Of a stretch of 64,000 nt of DNA, positions 8,643 through 16,157 are shown piece by piece (position 1 is the first letter of the stretch; the number at the start of each line of letters is the position of its first letter). The notes below the pieces were generated by a model. It saw only the letters and a program-made list of their open reading frames with translations. It ran no database searches and was not told the origin of the DNA. The stretch covers positions 62,001 to 126,000 of the forward strand of contig CBFHLY010000001.1 of the NCBI GenBank assembly GCA_965656785.1, given 5' to 3'. Origin of the DNA: JALQTD01 sp965656785. GTDB lineage: Bacteria > Bacteroidota > Bacteroidia > Flavobacteriales_D > Sanyastnellaceae. The translations under genes and the position numbers were made by a program.

Positions 8643-9470
8643 TCAGTCGAGGGCTACGCGGCTGAACGCCGTAGCCGTGACACCCGCTGCGGAAGCGTTG
8701 ATGAACGCCGCAACCGATTGCTTGTTGTCTTTGATGTAATCCTGGTTCACGAGCGTTGACTCCTTGAACCACTTCTTCAAGCGGCCTTGAGCAATCTTGT
8801 CAGCCATTTCGGCGGGCTTGCCCTCTTGGATGGCGAGGTCCTTGCCGATTTGGAGTTCCTTCTCGATCAAATCCTGGGGAATCGTTGACTCATCCAATGC
8901 AACCGGAGCCATGGCAGCGGCTTGCATCGCTACGTCGCGGCCAGCGGCCTCTGGCATGGCGCCCGAGAATCCGACCAACGTCGCCAGGCGGTTGCCGGGG
9001 TGGATGTAGGACACCACACACGCTGCGCTGACGGTTTCGAACGTACCGATGTCGAGGCGCTCACCGATCTTGCCGGTCTCCTCGATGATTTTCTCCGCGA
9101 CCGTGATGGACGCGCCGGGGTAGGTCTTCGCCAACAAATCCTCCTTCGAGGTGATGCCTTCGTTGATGGCCAAATCCAACAACGTCTGAGCCGTTGCAAC
9201 AAAACCTTCGTTTTTCGCCACAAAGTCCGTTTCGCAATTCAACGCGAGGAGGACACCGAAGTCGCCCGCTGCGTTCACTCCTGACAGGATCGCGCCTTCG
9301 CCCGCTTCGCGATCGCTGCGCTTCGCGGCCACTTTTTGGCCTTTCAAGCGCAGAACCTCAACGGCCTTTTCGAAGTCACCCTCTGCTTCTTGCAGGGCCT
9401 TCTTGCAATCCATCATGCCCGCTCCCGTTTGCTTGCGGAGCTTGTTCACATCTGCTGCTGTGATGTTCAT
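8643..9470 (-). CDS. tsf: Translation elongation factor Ts
   Basis: The 275-residue guanine-nucleotide exchange factor recycles EF-Tu. The N-terminal UBA-like helix bundle carries VNKLRKQTGAGMMDCKKAL at residues 8-26. This is followed by LRLKGQKVAAKRSDREAGEG and the core LLALNCETDFVAKNEGF near residue 73. The start MNITAADV matches the family. It is last in the minus-strand ribosomal cluster rplM-rpsI-rpsB-tsf and sits 49 bases after rpsB, the usual partner. Confidence 0.96.
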   Translation of the reverse strand: MNITAADVNKLRKQTGAGMMDCKKALQEAEGDFEKAVEVLRLKGQKVAAKRSDREAGEGAILSGVNAAGDFGVLLALNCETDFVAKNEGFVATAQTLLDLAINEGITSKEDLLAKTYPGASITVAEKIIEETGKIGERLDIGTFETVSAACVVSYIHPGNRLATLVGFSGAMPEAAGRDVAMQAAAMAPVALDESTIPQDLIEKELQIGKDLAIQEGKPAEMADKIAQGRLKKWFKESTLVNQDYIKDNKQSVAAFINASAAGVTATAFSRVALD

Positions 9471-9519
9471 GGGGTCAAATTTTTCAGCGTTAATGGTCTG
9501 GTAACGTGTGGTGCTTGAA

Positions 9520-10350
9520 TCAGTCCTTTGAAGAACCCTCCTCCTCAGCGGGTGCTTCTTCCGCGGCTGGTGCCTCAGGAGTTGCTTCGGCTTGAGCGGC
9601 CTCTTCCTTCTCCGCAGCCTCCTTCGCTTTTGCTGCTGCAGCGTCTGCGCTGTCCTTGTCTGACTTGCGCTCTTGCAGCCCTTCAGCCACTGCTGCGGCC
9701 ACCGTGTCCATCACCACTTCCACTGAGCTGCTCGCATCGTCGTTTGCCGGAATGGGGAAGTCAACCGGACGGGGATCCGAATTCGTGTCCACCATTGCGA
9801 AGACGGGGATGCCCAACTTCTTGGCTTCAGCCAAGGCAATGTGCTCCTTCTTCACGTCAACAATGAAAATGGCCGCTGGAATGCGGGTCAAGTCGGAAAT
9901 CGAACCCAAGTTCTTCTCGAGCTTAGCGCGCTGACGAGAGACCTGGAGGCGCTCACGCTTCGAAAGCGTGTTGAGCGTTCCGTCTTGCTCCATCTTGTCG
10001 ATTTGTGACATCTTCTTGACCGCCTTCCGGATGGTCGCGAAGTTCGTCAACATGCCGCCTGACCAACGCTCCGTTACGTAGGGCATGCCGATGGCAGCAG
10101 CTCGTTGAGCGATGATTTCTTTCGCCTGTTTTTTCGTTGCGACGAAGAGGATTTTCTTTCCGCTCTTCGCGATTTGCTTCATCGCGGCAGAGGCCTCGTC
10201 CAACTTGACCACCGTCTTGTGGAGGTCGATGATGTGGATGCCTTTGGTCTCCGTGAAAATGTACGGGGCCATGTGGGGATTCCACTTGCGCTTGAGGTGA
10301 CCGAAGTGGGCACCGGCTTGCAACAATTGCTCGAAGTTCGTTCGTGCCAT
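9520..10350 (-). CDS. rpsB: 30S ribosomal protein S2
   Basis: This is 276 residues. It begins MARTNFEQLLQAGAHFGHLKRKWNP and contains YIFTETKGIHIIDLHKTV and GILFVATKKQAK-type segments (here KILFVATKKQAKEI), characteristic of S2. The last ~45 residues are a Lys/Ala/Glu-rich tail (AAAAKAKEAAEKEEAAQAEA) beyond the folded core, a low-complexity extension common in this phylum. ATG 10350 was preferred to an ATG eight codons upstream because the shorter form matches the conserved N-terminus. It follows rpsI after a 134-base gap containing a probable terminator or attenuator. Confidence 0.96.
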   Translation of the reverse strand: MARTNFEQLLQAGAHFGHLKRKWNPHMAPYIFTETKGIHIIDLHKTVVKLDEASAAMKQIAKSGKKILFVATKKQAKEIIAQRAAAIGMPYVTERWSGGMLTNFATIRKAVKKMSQIDKMEQDGTLNTLSKRERLQVSRQRAKLEKNLGSISDLTRIPAAIFIVDVKKEHIALAEAKKLGIPVFAMVDTNSDPRPVDFPIPANDDASSSVEVVMDTVAAAVAEGLQERKSDKDSADAAAAKAKEAAEKEEAAQAEATPEAPAAEEAPAEEEGSSKD

Positions 10351-10429
10351 GTTTACTTTCCTGGATTGATGCAACGCTCCGGTAGTCCCACCTTGAGAAT
10401 CCGAAGCGTTTGGATACTAAACGATTGAA

Positions 10430-10459
10430 TAAAAAGTGAGCGGCACCTTGCGATGCCGC
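10430..10459 (-). terminator. Hairpin with T-run between rpsI and rpsB
   Basis: On the minus strand the stem GCGGCA / TGCCGC, with an 8-base loop, is followed by TCACTTTTTATTC. It lies just after the rpsI stop. It may partly terminate rplM-rpsI transcription ahead of rpsB-tsf. Confidence 0.6.
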
Positions 10460-10484
10460 CACTGGGAATGCTTTCTGATGCGGA

Positions 10485-10871
10485 TTAACGCTTGGAGAAC
10501 TGCTCGCGCTTCCGAGCCTTCTTCAAACCCGGCTTCTTCCGCTCGACCATCCGAGGGTCACGCGTCATCAAACCGACTTCCTTCAACGAAGACTTCCACT
10601 CGGGATTGATTTCCACGAGGGCTTTCGACATCGCCAAACGAACGGCATCCGCCTGACCGTTGATGCCACCGCCGTAAACGTTCACGTTCACGTCGTATTG
10701 GCCTTCGGTCTCGGTGATGGAGAACGGCTGGTTCAGCTTGTACTGCAACACGGCGGTCGGGAAGTACTGAGCTGCTTCGGTCTTGTTGACCGTCACTTTA
10801 CCCGTTCCGGGCTTCATGTAGAGGCGGGCAACTGCCGTCTTGCGGCGGCCCGAAGTGTTGATTACGTCCAT
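10485..10871 (-). CDS. rpsI: 30S ribosomal protein S9
   Basis: The 128-residue protein has the S9 hallmarks: GRRKTAVARLYMKPGTGKVTVN at the N-terminus, VNVYGGGINGQADAVRLAMSKAL in the middle, and the basic C-terminal tail ending MVERKKPGLKKARKREQFSKR, whose last Lys/Arg contacts P-site tRNA in the known structure. It lies 21 bases downstream of rplM, the near-universal L13-S9 operon. Confidence 0.96.
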   Translation of the reverse strand: MDVINTSGRRKTAVARLYMKPGTGKVTVNKTEAAQYFPTAVLQYKLNQPFSITETEGQYDVNVNVYGGGINGQADAVRLAMSKALVEINPEWKSSLKEVGLMTRDPRMVERKKPGLKKARKREQFSKR

Positions 10872-10892
10872 TGATTAGGCTGTATCGGTCAA

Positions 10893-11336
10893 TTAGAAGG
10901 TCAGGGTCTCAGGCTGTTGCGCCTCGTGCTTGTGATCCGGACCCACGAAAACGTGGAGGTTGCGGAACATTTCACGGCCCAACCGGTTCTTCGGGAGCAT
11001 TCCACGAACCGCTTCTTCCACGAGCGCGTGGGGCTTGCGGTTGAGCATCTCCTGGGCGGAGCGCGTGCGCTGGCCGCCTGGGTAACCCGTGAACCACTGG
11101 TACTCCTTGGTTTGCATTTTGGTGCCGGTCATCACAACCTTCTCGGCGTTGACGACGATCACGTAATCACCGCAGTCTGCGTGAGGAGTGAAGTTCGTCT
11201 TGTGCTTTCCGCGCAAGCGCTTGGCAACTTCGGATGCGAGCCGGCCCAAGGTTTGGCCTTCAGCATCGACGAGCAACCACTTCTTGTCGGCATTCTCCTT
11301 GTTCACGGAGAGCGTCTTGTAGCTCAATGTATCCAC
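10893..11336 (-). CDS. rplM: 50S ribosomal protein L13, GTG start
   Basis: The 147-residue protein begins (V)DTLSYKTLSVNKENADKKW and contains TLGRLASEVAKRLRGKHK, FTPHADCGDYVIVVNAEKV, FTGYPGGQR and VRGMLPKNRLGREM, all diagnostic of L13. The open frame reaches 11411, but Bacteroidota L13 proteins begin MDTLSYKT, which points to GTG at 11336 as the start. The upstream residues would be read from the promoter and leader. It is the first gene of rplM-rpsI. Confidence 0.93.
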   Translation of the reverse strand: MDTLSYKTLSVNKENADKKWLLVDAEGQTLGRLASEVAKRLRGKHKTNFTPHADCGDYVIVVNAEKVVMTGTKMQTKEYQWFTGYPGGQRTRSAQEMLNRKPHALVEEAVRGMLPKNRLGREMFRNLHVFVGPDHKHEAQQPETLTF

Positions 11337-11388
11337 GGTCAATAACTTCAAATGCGTGTATCTCCCCAAAATTGGGGGTGCGAAGATA
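11337..11388 (-). promoter_or_regulatory. rplM promoter (-7 box at 11381-11388) and short leader with hairpin
   Basis: TATCTTCG on the minus strand, a TAnnTTTG variant, is followed by a ~44-base leader. A small stem CCCCAA / TTGGGG forms near the leader's 5' end at about 11364-11377. L13 binding to its own leader is known in other bacteria, so autoregulation is possible here. Confidence 0.45.
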
Positions 11389-11440
11389 GCGAACGATTGT
11401 TTACAACCCAAGGGGGGCTGTGGACAAAAAACTCACGATT

Positions 11441-12562
11441 TCATTCACCAAGGGGCAAATGCCGCCCAGGCGACGGGGGAGCAGCACGAGAAACCCCACT
11501 GAAATCAAAGGTTTCCGCCAGTTTCTTCGTGCCGGCAGACAGCGTGTACACGCGCACATTTCCTTCGGGGTCAGCCAAATAAATGCGTTCGCCCTCCGCG
11601 GACAATCCCGAATCGAATCCGCCGGGGCCGTCGGAATAGGCCACCCAACAGCCAAGCGCGGGCACCACTTCCGTGGTTCCGACCCAATCCTCGAGCTGTT
11701 CCTCGTCGTCGAAGCGCCAACCCGTGAGGCGGCAATCGCGGTCCGTGGGGTTGTGCAGTTCGATGAAGTCGGCGGGGTTTGTGGCGGTTCCGGCTTCGGA
11801 GAGGAAGATTTGGTCCGCAGCACAAACGGGCAGGCCAGCGGATCGTCCTTCGGTGATGACGGGGCTGCCGGTGGCGTCGAACGAGCGAGCGGGTGGGACG
11901 GCCGCGCGGCGGCGGTCGCGGAGGGGCTGCCACGTGCCGAGGTCGTGGGTCCAGCCGATTCGGAGGACGTGATCGGGATCGGCGGGGCCGAGTTCAAGCT
12001 GGTAGCCGAGGGTCAGGCGGTCGGCGGAGTTGAGGTCGAGGTCGAGGTCGAGGCGGTTGCGTTGGGCGTCGAACGTGTGGTCACGCCAAATCGATTCCGT
12101 GCTGAGGCCCCAGCGCCAGCGACCCATCCACGGGGACGTGTAGCCGACCCGGCCTCGGAGGGCGGACCGGCCCAGGGGGGCCGCTGCCCAATCCGGCACC
12201 AGGATCCAGGGACGCGCTTCCTGGGCCATGAAGCGCGCGTCCCACGAGCCGCGCCCGAGGTCGCCCTTGGCGATGAGGCGCAGCGCGGCGCGGTATTCCG
12301 GGGAGTACCCGATGTCGCCGTGGTTCAGGGAGGTTCGCCATTGGAAGTTCGCCTCGAAGTGGCGGCCCCATTCCCGGGACACGGCGAGGTCGAGGAAGCC
12401 CGTGTCGTGGGGTCCCTCCCACCGGCTCTCCAATTGAGCAGACCACGACCACGGGCCGCCGGACGTGGCCTTCAAGCCCGCGCTCGTCCACACGCTCGGG
12501 ATTTGGGCGGAAAGGAAGAACGGGAAGAGGAGGAGGACCAGGGTTTGGCCTGTGCGCACCAT
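11441..12562 (-). CDS. DUF2490-like outer-membrane barrel fused to a lamin-tail domain
   Basis: The 373-residue product has a signal peptide (TLVLLLFPFFLSAQ). Residues ~20-215 form a DUF2490-style small beta-barrel (AQLESRWEGPHD, YRAALRLIAKGDLGRGSWDARF, RNRLDLDLDL, LTLGYQLELG). Residues ~245-370 resemble a lamin-tail domain: ISE-like IFLSEAGTATNPADFIELHNPTD, then CRLTGWRFDDEEQLEDWVG and CWVAYSDGPGGFDSG. Usually DUF2490 proteins end at the barrel, and lamin-tail domains occur in secreted multi-domain proteins, so this combination is unusual. It follows a lipoprotein gene by three bases and is probably co-transcribed with it. Role unknown; a surface-displayed module is a guess. Confidence 0.65.
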   Translation of the reverse strand: MVRTGQTLVLLLFPFFLSAQIPSVWTSAGLKATSGGPWSWSAQLESRWEGPHDTGFLDLAVSREWGRHFEANFQWRTSLNHGDIGYSPEYRAALRLIAKGDLGRGSWDARFMAQEARPWILVPDWAAAPLGRSALRGRVGYTSPWMGRWRWGLSTESIWRDHTFDAQRNRLDLDLDLNSADRLTLGYQLELGPADPDHVLRIGWTHDLGTWQPLRDRRRAAVPPARSFDATGSPVITEGRSAGLPVCAADQIFLSEAGTATNPADFIELHNPTDRDCRLTGWRFDDEEQLEDWVGTTEVVPALGCWVAYSDGPGGFDSGLSAEGERIYLADPEGNVRVYTLSAGTKKLAETFDFSGVSRAAPPSPGRHLPLGE

Positions 12563-12565
12563 CGC

Positions 12566-12973
12566 CTACAGCTCCTTGAAAATCCGAATCGTGCCCACGT
12601 CCACCGCGTCCCGACGGCCCGCAATGTCCACCTCCTGAACGATGGCCACGTCAGGAGCCTGCGGCAACTGCGGCAACGTGTCCTCGCTGTAAACGTAGAC
12701 CGTGTACGTCCCCGGCATCAAGCCGTAAAACGCGAACTCCCCATCGTAATTCGTCGTCACCTTATCGTCCGGACCCACCCGATCCCCGTACGTTATAAAG
12801 ACGTCCACATCGGCTCCAGGGTACGTCACCGCCCCCGCCGGATTGGAAATCACAGCGCGCCGCTCCACTTCCACCTTACCGGTCAAGGAAGCCACTCCCC
12901 CATCTCCCGCCTGGGGAGAGCACGCTGCCAGGGCAAGAAGCAGCGGGAGTTGGTGAAAACTATCTTTCAACAT
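12566..12973 (-). CDS. Lipoprotein with a carboxypeptidase-regulatory-like (CNA-B-type) domain
   Basis: The 135-residue product has a lipoprotein signal LPLLLALAAC with the lipidated Cys at residue 17. After a short linker comes a single beta-sandwich resembling CarboxypepD_reg/SdrD-B domains: SLTGKVEVERRAV, then VTTNYDGEFAFYGLMPGTYTVYVYSED. Such domains occur in surface and transport-linked Bacteroidota lipoproteins. ATG 12973 was chosen over the more upstream frame because it starts the signal peptide and is preceded after seven bases by TACATTCG, a promoter -7 variant. It is followed by the DUF2490 fusion and is divergent from tdk. Specific role unknown. Confidence 0.75.
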   Translation of the reverse strand: MLKDSFHQLPLLLALAACSPQAGDGGVASLTGKVEVERRAVISNPAGAVTYPGADVDVFITYGDRVGPDDKVTTNYDGEFAFYGLMPGTYTVYVYSEDTLPQLPQAPDVAIVQEVDIAGRRDAVDVGTIRIFKEL

Positions 12974-12980
12974 AACCCCG

Positions 12981-13006
12981 CGAATGTACGGACTGAAGTA
13001 ATTTCG
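12981..13006. promoter_or_regulatory. Divergent promoters between the lipoprotein gene and tdk
   Basis: A minus-strand TACATTCG (12981-12988) and a plus-strand TAATTTCG (12999-13006) both fit TAnnTTYG. They lie 7 and 11 bases from their start codons. The two start codons are only 44 bases apart. Confidence 0.5.
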
Positions 13007-13017
13007 TTTCTGCGACC

Positions 13018-13641
13018 ATGGTTCCACACGAAACTTCCCACCACCACCATCCCGACCTCGGCGAAGGCCGGGTTGAAGTGATTTGCGGCCCGATGTTCTC
13101 CGGCAAAACCGAAGAACTGCTGCGGCGCATTCGGCGCGCGCGCATCGCCCGCCAGCCCACGCTCATTTTCAAACCCGCTACGGATACGCGTTGGGACGCC
13201 AGCAAGGTGACTTCGCACGACGCGAATGCGTTGGACAGCGTGACGGTCGCGAGCAGCGAGGAGTTGGAGGCGCACATCGATGGCCTAGAGCGCCCGGTCA
13301 CCGTGGTCGCCATTGACGAAGTGCAATTCTTCGACGACGCGCTGCCAGCGCTGTGTTCGGAACTCGCGAACCGGGGGATGCGGGTCATCGCCGCCGGGTT
13401 GGACCTCGACTTCACCGGGACGCCCTTCGGGTGCATGCCGGAACTCCTCGCTCGGGCGGAGGAGGTGACGAAATTGCATGCGATCTGCATGGAAACGGGG
13501 CGGTCAGCGCACTTTTCGCATCGGATTGCGGGGGGGGAAGCGACGGTGGAAGTGGGGGCGAAAGATCGGTACATCCCGTTGACGAGGTCGGCGTTCGTGG
13601 AAGCGCGGAGGCAGGCGGCGTTGCAAAAGGAGCGCCCGTGA
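13018..13641 (+). CDS. tdk: Thymidine kinase (type II), zinc cysteines mostly absent
   Basis: The 207-residue enzyme salvages thymidine to dTMP. It has the P-loop CGPMFSGKTEELL near residues 23-35, AIDEVQFFDD near 100 with the catalytic Asp-Glu, and the AGLDLDFTGTPFG flap near 128. Typical type II kinases carry a four-Cys zinc site. Here AICMETG keeps only the first Cys of CxxC, and the C-terminal pair is replaced (YIPLTRSAF). That matches my recollection of some Bacteroidota homologues but was not compared. The N-terminus has an HHHH run. Its TGA overlaps the GTG start of murF-alr (GTGA). Confidence 0.93.
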   Translation: MVPHETSHHHHPDLGEGRVEVICGPMFSGKTEELLRRIRRARIARQPTLIFKPATDTRWDASKVTSHDANALDSVTVASSEELEAHIDGLERPVTVVAIDEVQFFDDALPALCSELANRGMRVIAAGLDLDFTGTPFGCMPELLARAEEVTKLHAICMETGRSAHFSHRIAGGEATVEVGAKDRYIPLTRSAFVEARRQAALQKERP

Positions 13642-16112
13642 CGGTTGGGGAATGGCGGCAGTGGGCGGCGGCAGCGGGGACGTTGCGGGCGGACGGGCCG
13701 GCGGGAGGGGACGTGTTGGAACTGACCTTGGATTCGCGGGCCGTGGAGCGGGGGGAAGTGGCGGGTGGGGAGGCGGTGTTTTTTGCGGTGCGGGGTGTTT
13801 GGTACGATGGGCATGATTTTTTGCGGAATGCGTTCGAGGGGGGCGTGCGGCGCTTCGTGGTGCGGGAGGATCCGGGGTTGAGCGGGTGCGATGTGGTGGT
13901 GGTTGCGGACGTGGTGGAGGCGTTGCAGGGCTTGGCGGCTGCGCATCGGCGCGCGGTCGGGGTGACGGTGGTGGCGGTGACGGGGAGCAATGGGAAGACC
14001 GTGGTGAAGGAGTGGGCGGCGGCCCTGTTGGCTCGTCGGATGCGGGTGGGGCGGAGTCCGCGGTCGTACAACAGCCAGGTGGGGGTGCCGTTGTCGGTTT
14101 GGGGGCTGGCGCCGGAGCATGAGGTGGGGGTGATCGAGGTGGGGATCAGCGAGCCGGGGGAGATGGCGGCGTTGGCGGGGTGCGTGGAGCCGCGGTGGGG
14201 GGTGTTGACGCATTTGGGGGAGGCGCATGCGGCGAATTTTCCTTCGCGGGCGGCGTTGGTGGCGGAAAAGCTGCGGTTGTTTGAGGGGTGCGATTGGGTG
14301 GCGTTGCCGGGGGATTGCGCGGAAGGGCTGGACGGATTGAGGGCGCGTGGGGTGCGGGTGCGCACGTGGGGGGTAGACGGGGAGTTGCGCGTGTTGCGCA
14401 GGTGGTCGCAAGCGGAGGAGGTGGAAGTGTCCTTCGCGGGGGAGCAGGCCAAATGGCAACTGCCCGCACCGGGCGAACTGACCTTCCGCAACGCGATGAC
14501 AGCCGCCCTCACCGCCCTGTGCCTGGGCGTTCCCATGGACGAAATCGCGGAGACCTTGCCTCATTTGCCCGAAGTCGACTTGCGGATGCAGCGGCTGAGC
14601 GGGCCGAGCGGTACGTGGATCATCTCGGACGCTTACGCCAACGATTGGGGGGCGCTGGCGTTTGCGCTCCGGGACTTGGGCCGGCTGCCCACGGCGCATC
14701 CACGGGGTTTGATCCTCGGCGACTTGCCCGGTGCACACCACGACCACCACCGGCTCGCTGAGTTGCTGGAAGGCACAGGGGTCTCGCGTGTTTGGCTGAT
14801 CGGTTCGCGTTGGCACGCTGCCCGAAACGTCCCCACCGCCTGGCGTGTGTTCGAACGCCCGGACGAAGCCTTGACCGAATTCCGGAAGGGCTCAGAATCG
14901 CCCTTTCACGGACACGACGTGTTGGTCAAAGGACCCCGAAGCGACGCCTTCGAAACCTTCGTGCCCTTGCTTTGTCGCAAAGGACACGCCACCTCGCTCG
15001 TGCTGGACCTCGATGCCGTTACCGCCAACGTGAACGCCTTCCGAAAGCACATCCGCAACACGCCGCCCGCGGTTCCCATCGACCACCCCACGCGGATCAT
15101 CGCGGTGGTGAAGGCGTCCGGTTACGGAACGAACGGGCCCGCGCTCGCCCGTGCCTTGGAACAAGTGGGAATGAGCCACTTGGCCGTGGCCTGTACCGAG
15201 GAAGGCGTGCAACTGCGGCGGCATGGCATCGCCCTGCCCATCGTCGTGCTGAACCCCGACCCATCGACCTTCGATGCTTTGCTTGCTCATCGCTTGGAAC
15301 CGGAACTCATCGGCCCAGAACACTGCGCGGCGTTCTGTGCTGCCGTGGGAGGAGCAGGTCCTTGGCCCGTTCACATTAAAATCGACACGGGCATGCACCG
15401 CTTGGGGTTCACCGAAGCCGAAGTACTCCCGTTGGCCCAGCTCCTCGCCGACCCCTCTTGCCCGTTGCGCGCAGAAACCGTGCTCAGTCACCTCGCCTCA
15501 GCCGATGAGCCCGAACAAGACGGCCTGACGCTGCGGCAGTTTCGGAGATTCCACCGGGCCGCGAGCGCCCTGCGCCATGCCACCGACCGAAGTGTCCACC
15601 CCCTCGGGCGGCACATCTGCAACTCGGCGGGCATAGCGCGATTCCCCGAACAGGCGCTTGAATTCGCTCGACTCGGCATCGGGATGTTCGGCGTGAACGG
15701 GCACGCGCCACTGACCTTGCAACCGGCCCTTTCGTTCCAAACCACCGTGAGCCAACTCCGCACCGTTCCCGCGGGCGAGGGCGTGGGCTACGGGGCGACG
15801 GACGTGAGCGACCGTCCGCGCCGCATTGCCACCTTGCCGGTGGGGTATGCCGATGGTTACCCGCGGCACCTCAGCAACGGGGTGGGTCACGTGGCCATCG
15901 GAGGGCAGCTCGCACCGGTGGTGGGCCGGGTGTGCATGGACATGACCTTGGTGGACGTGACCGGCCTGCGGGGGGTGAGCGAGGGGGACGATGTGGTGTT
16001 GTTTGGCCAACACCCCACCTTGGAAGACGTCGCGGAAGCCGCGGGCACCATTCCGTACGAGCTCATTGCCCGCATTCCGCCTCGCGTAGCGCGGATTCAC
16101 CGCGGGGGATAA
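13638..16112 (+). CDS. murF-alr: Fused UDP-MurNAc-tripeptide:D-Ala-D-Ala ligase / alanine racemase
   Basis: The 824-residue protein joins two steps of peptidoglycan precursor synthesis. Residues 1 to ~440 are MurF (ATP loop VTGSNGKTVVKEW near 116, GISEPGEMAALAG near 173, LTHLGEAHAANF). Residues ~450-824 are a PLP alanine racemase (PLP Lys in AVVKASGYGTNG near 492, second-half VGYGATDVSDRPR and LPVGYADGYPRHLS). This fusion is known in Bacteroidota. The frame is open upstream, but GTG 13638 overlapping the tdk stop gives the expected N-terminus. Codon style is extremely G-rich (TTG, GGG, GCG) up to about 14440, then becomes C-rich (CTC, GCC) within the same reading frame, an odd mosaic. It is followed by a convergent hairpin. 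Confidence 0.92.
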   Translation: MTVGEWRQWAAAAGTLRADGPAGGDVLELTLDSRAVERGEVAGGEAVFFAVRGVWYDGHDFLRNAFEGGVRRFVVREDPGLSGCDVVVVADVVEALQGLAAAHRRAVGVTVVAVTGSNGKTVVKEWAAALLARRMRVGRSPRSYNSQVGVPLSVWGLAPEHEVGVIEVGISEPGEMAALAGCVEPRWGVLTHLGEAHAANFPSRAALVAEKLRLFEGCDWVALPGDCAEGLDGLRARGVRVRTWGVDGELRVLRRWSQAEEVEVSFAGEQAKWQLPAPGELTFRNAMTAALTALCLGVPMDEIAETLPHLPEVDLRMQRLSGPSGTWIISDAYANDWGALAFALRDLGRLPTAHPRGLILGDLPGAHHDHHRLAELLEGTGVSRVWLIGSRWHAARNVPTAWRVFERPDEALTEFRKGSESPFHGHDVLVKGPRSDAFETFVPLLCRKGHATSLVLDLDAVTANVNAFRKHIRNTPPAVPIDHPTRIIAVVKASGYGTNGPALARALEQVGMSHLAVACTEEGVQLRRHGIALPIVVLNPDPSTFDALLAHRLEPELIGPEHCAAFCAAVGGAGPWPVHIKIDTGMHRLGFTEAEVLPLAQLLADPSCPLRAETVLSHLASADEPEQDGLTLRQFRRFHRAASALRHATDRSVHPLGRHICNSAGIARFPEQALEFARLGIGMFGVNGHAPLTLQPALSFQTTVSQLRTVPAGEGVGYGATDVSDRPRRIATLPVGYADGYPRHLSNGVGHVAIGGQLAPVVGRVCMDMTLVDVTGLRGVSEGDDVVLFGQHPTLEDVAEAAGTIPYELIARIPPRVARIHRGG

Positions 16113-16114
16113 AG

Positions 16115-16148
16115 CAGCAGGCCCACCCGGATAGGGGCAGGCCTGCTG
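16115..16148. terminator. Hairpin between convergent murF-alr and RND genes
   Basis: A 9-bp stem CAGCAGGCC / GGCCTGCTG with a 16-base loop lies in the 45-base gap between the two stops. There is no strong T-run on either side, so it may act as a bidirectional, weak terminator. Confidence 0.5.
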
Positions 16149-16157
16149 GATTTGGCC

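Noticed and set aside
12960..14816. 618-codon minus ORF opposite tdk and murF
   Set aside because: Low-complexity Arg/Pro/His composition, and it lies entirely over well-supported genes.
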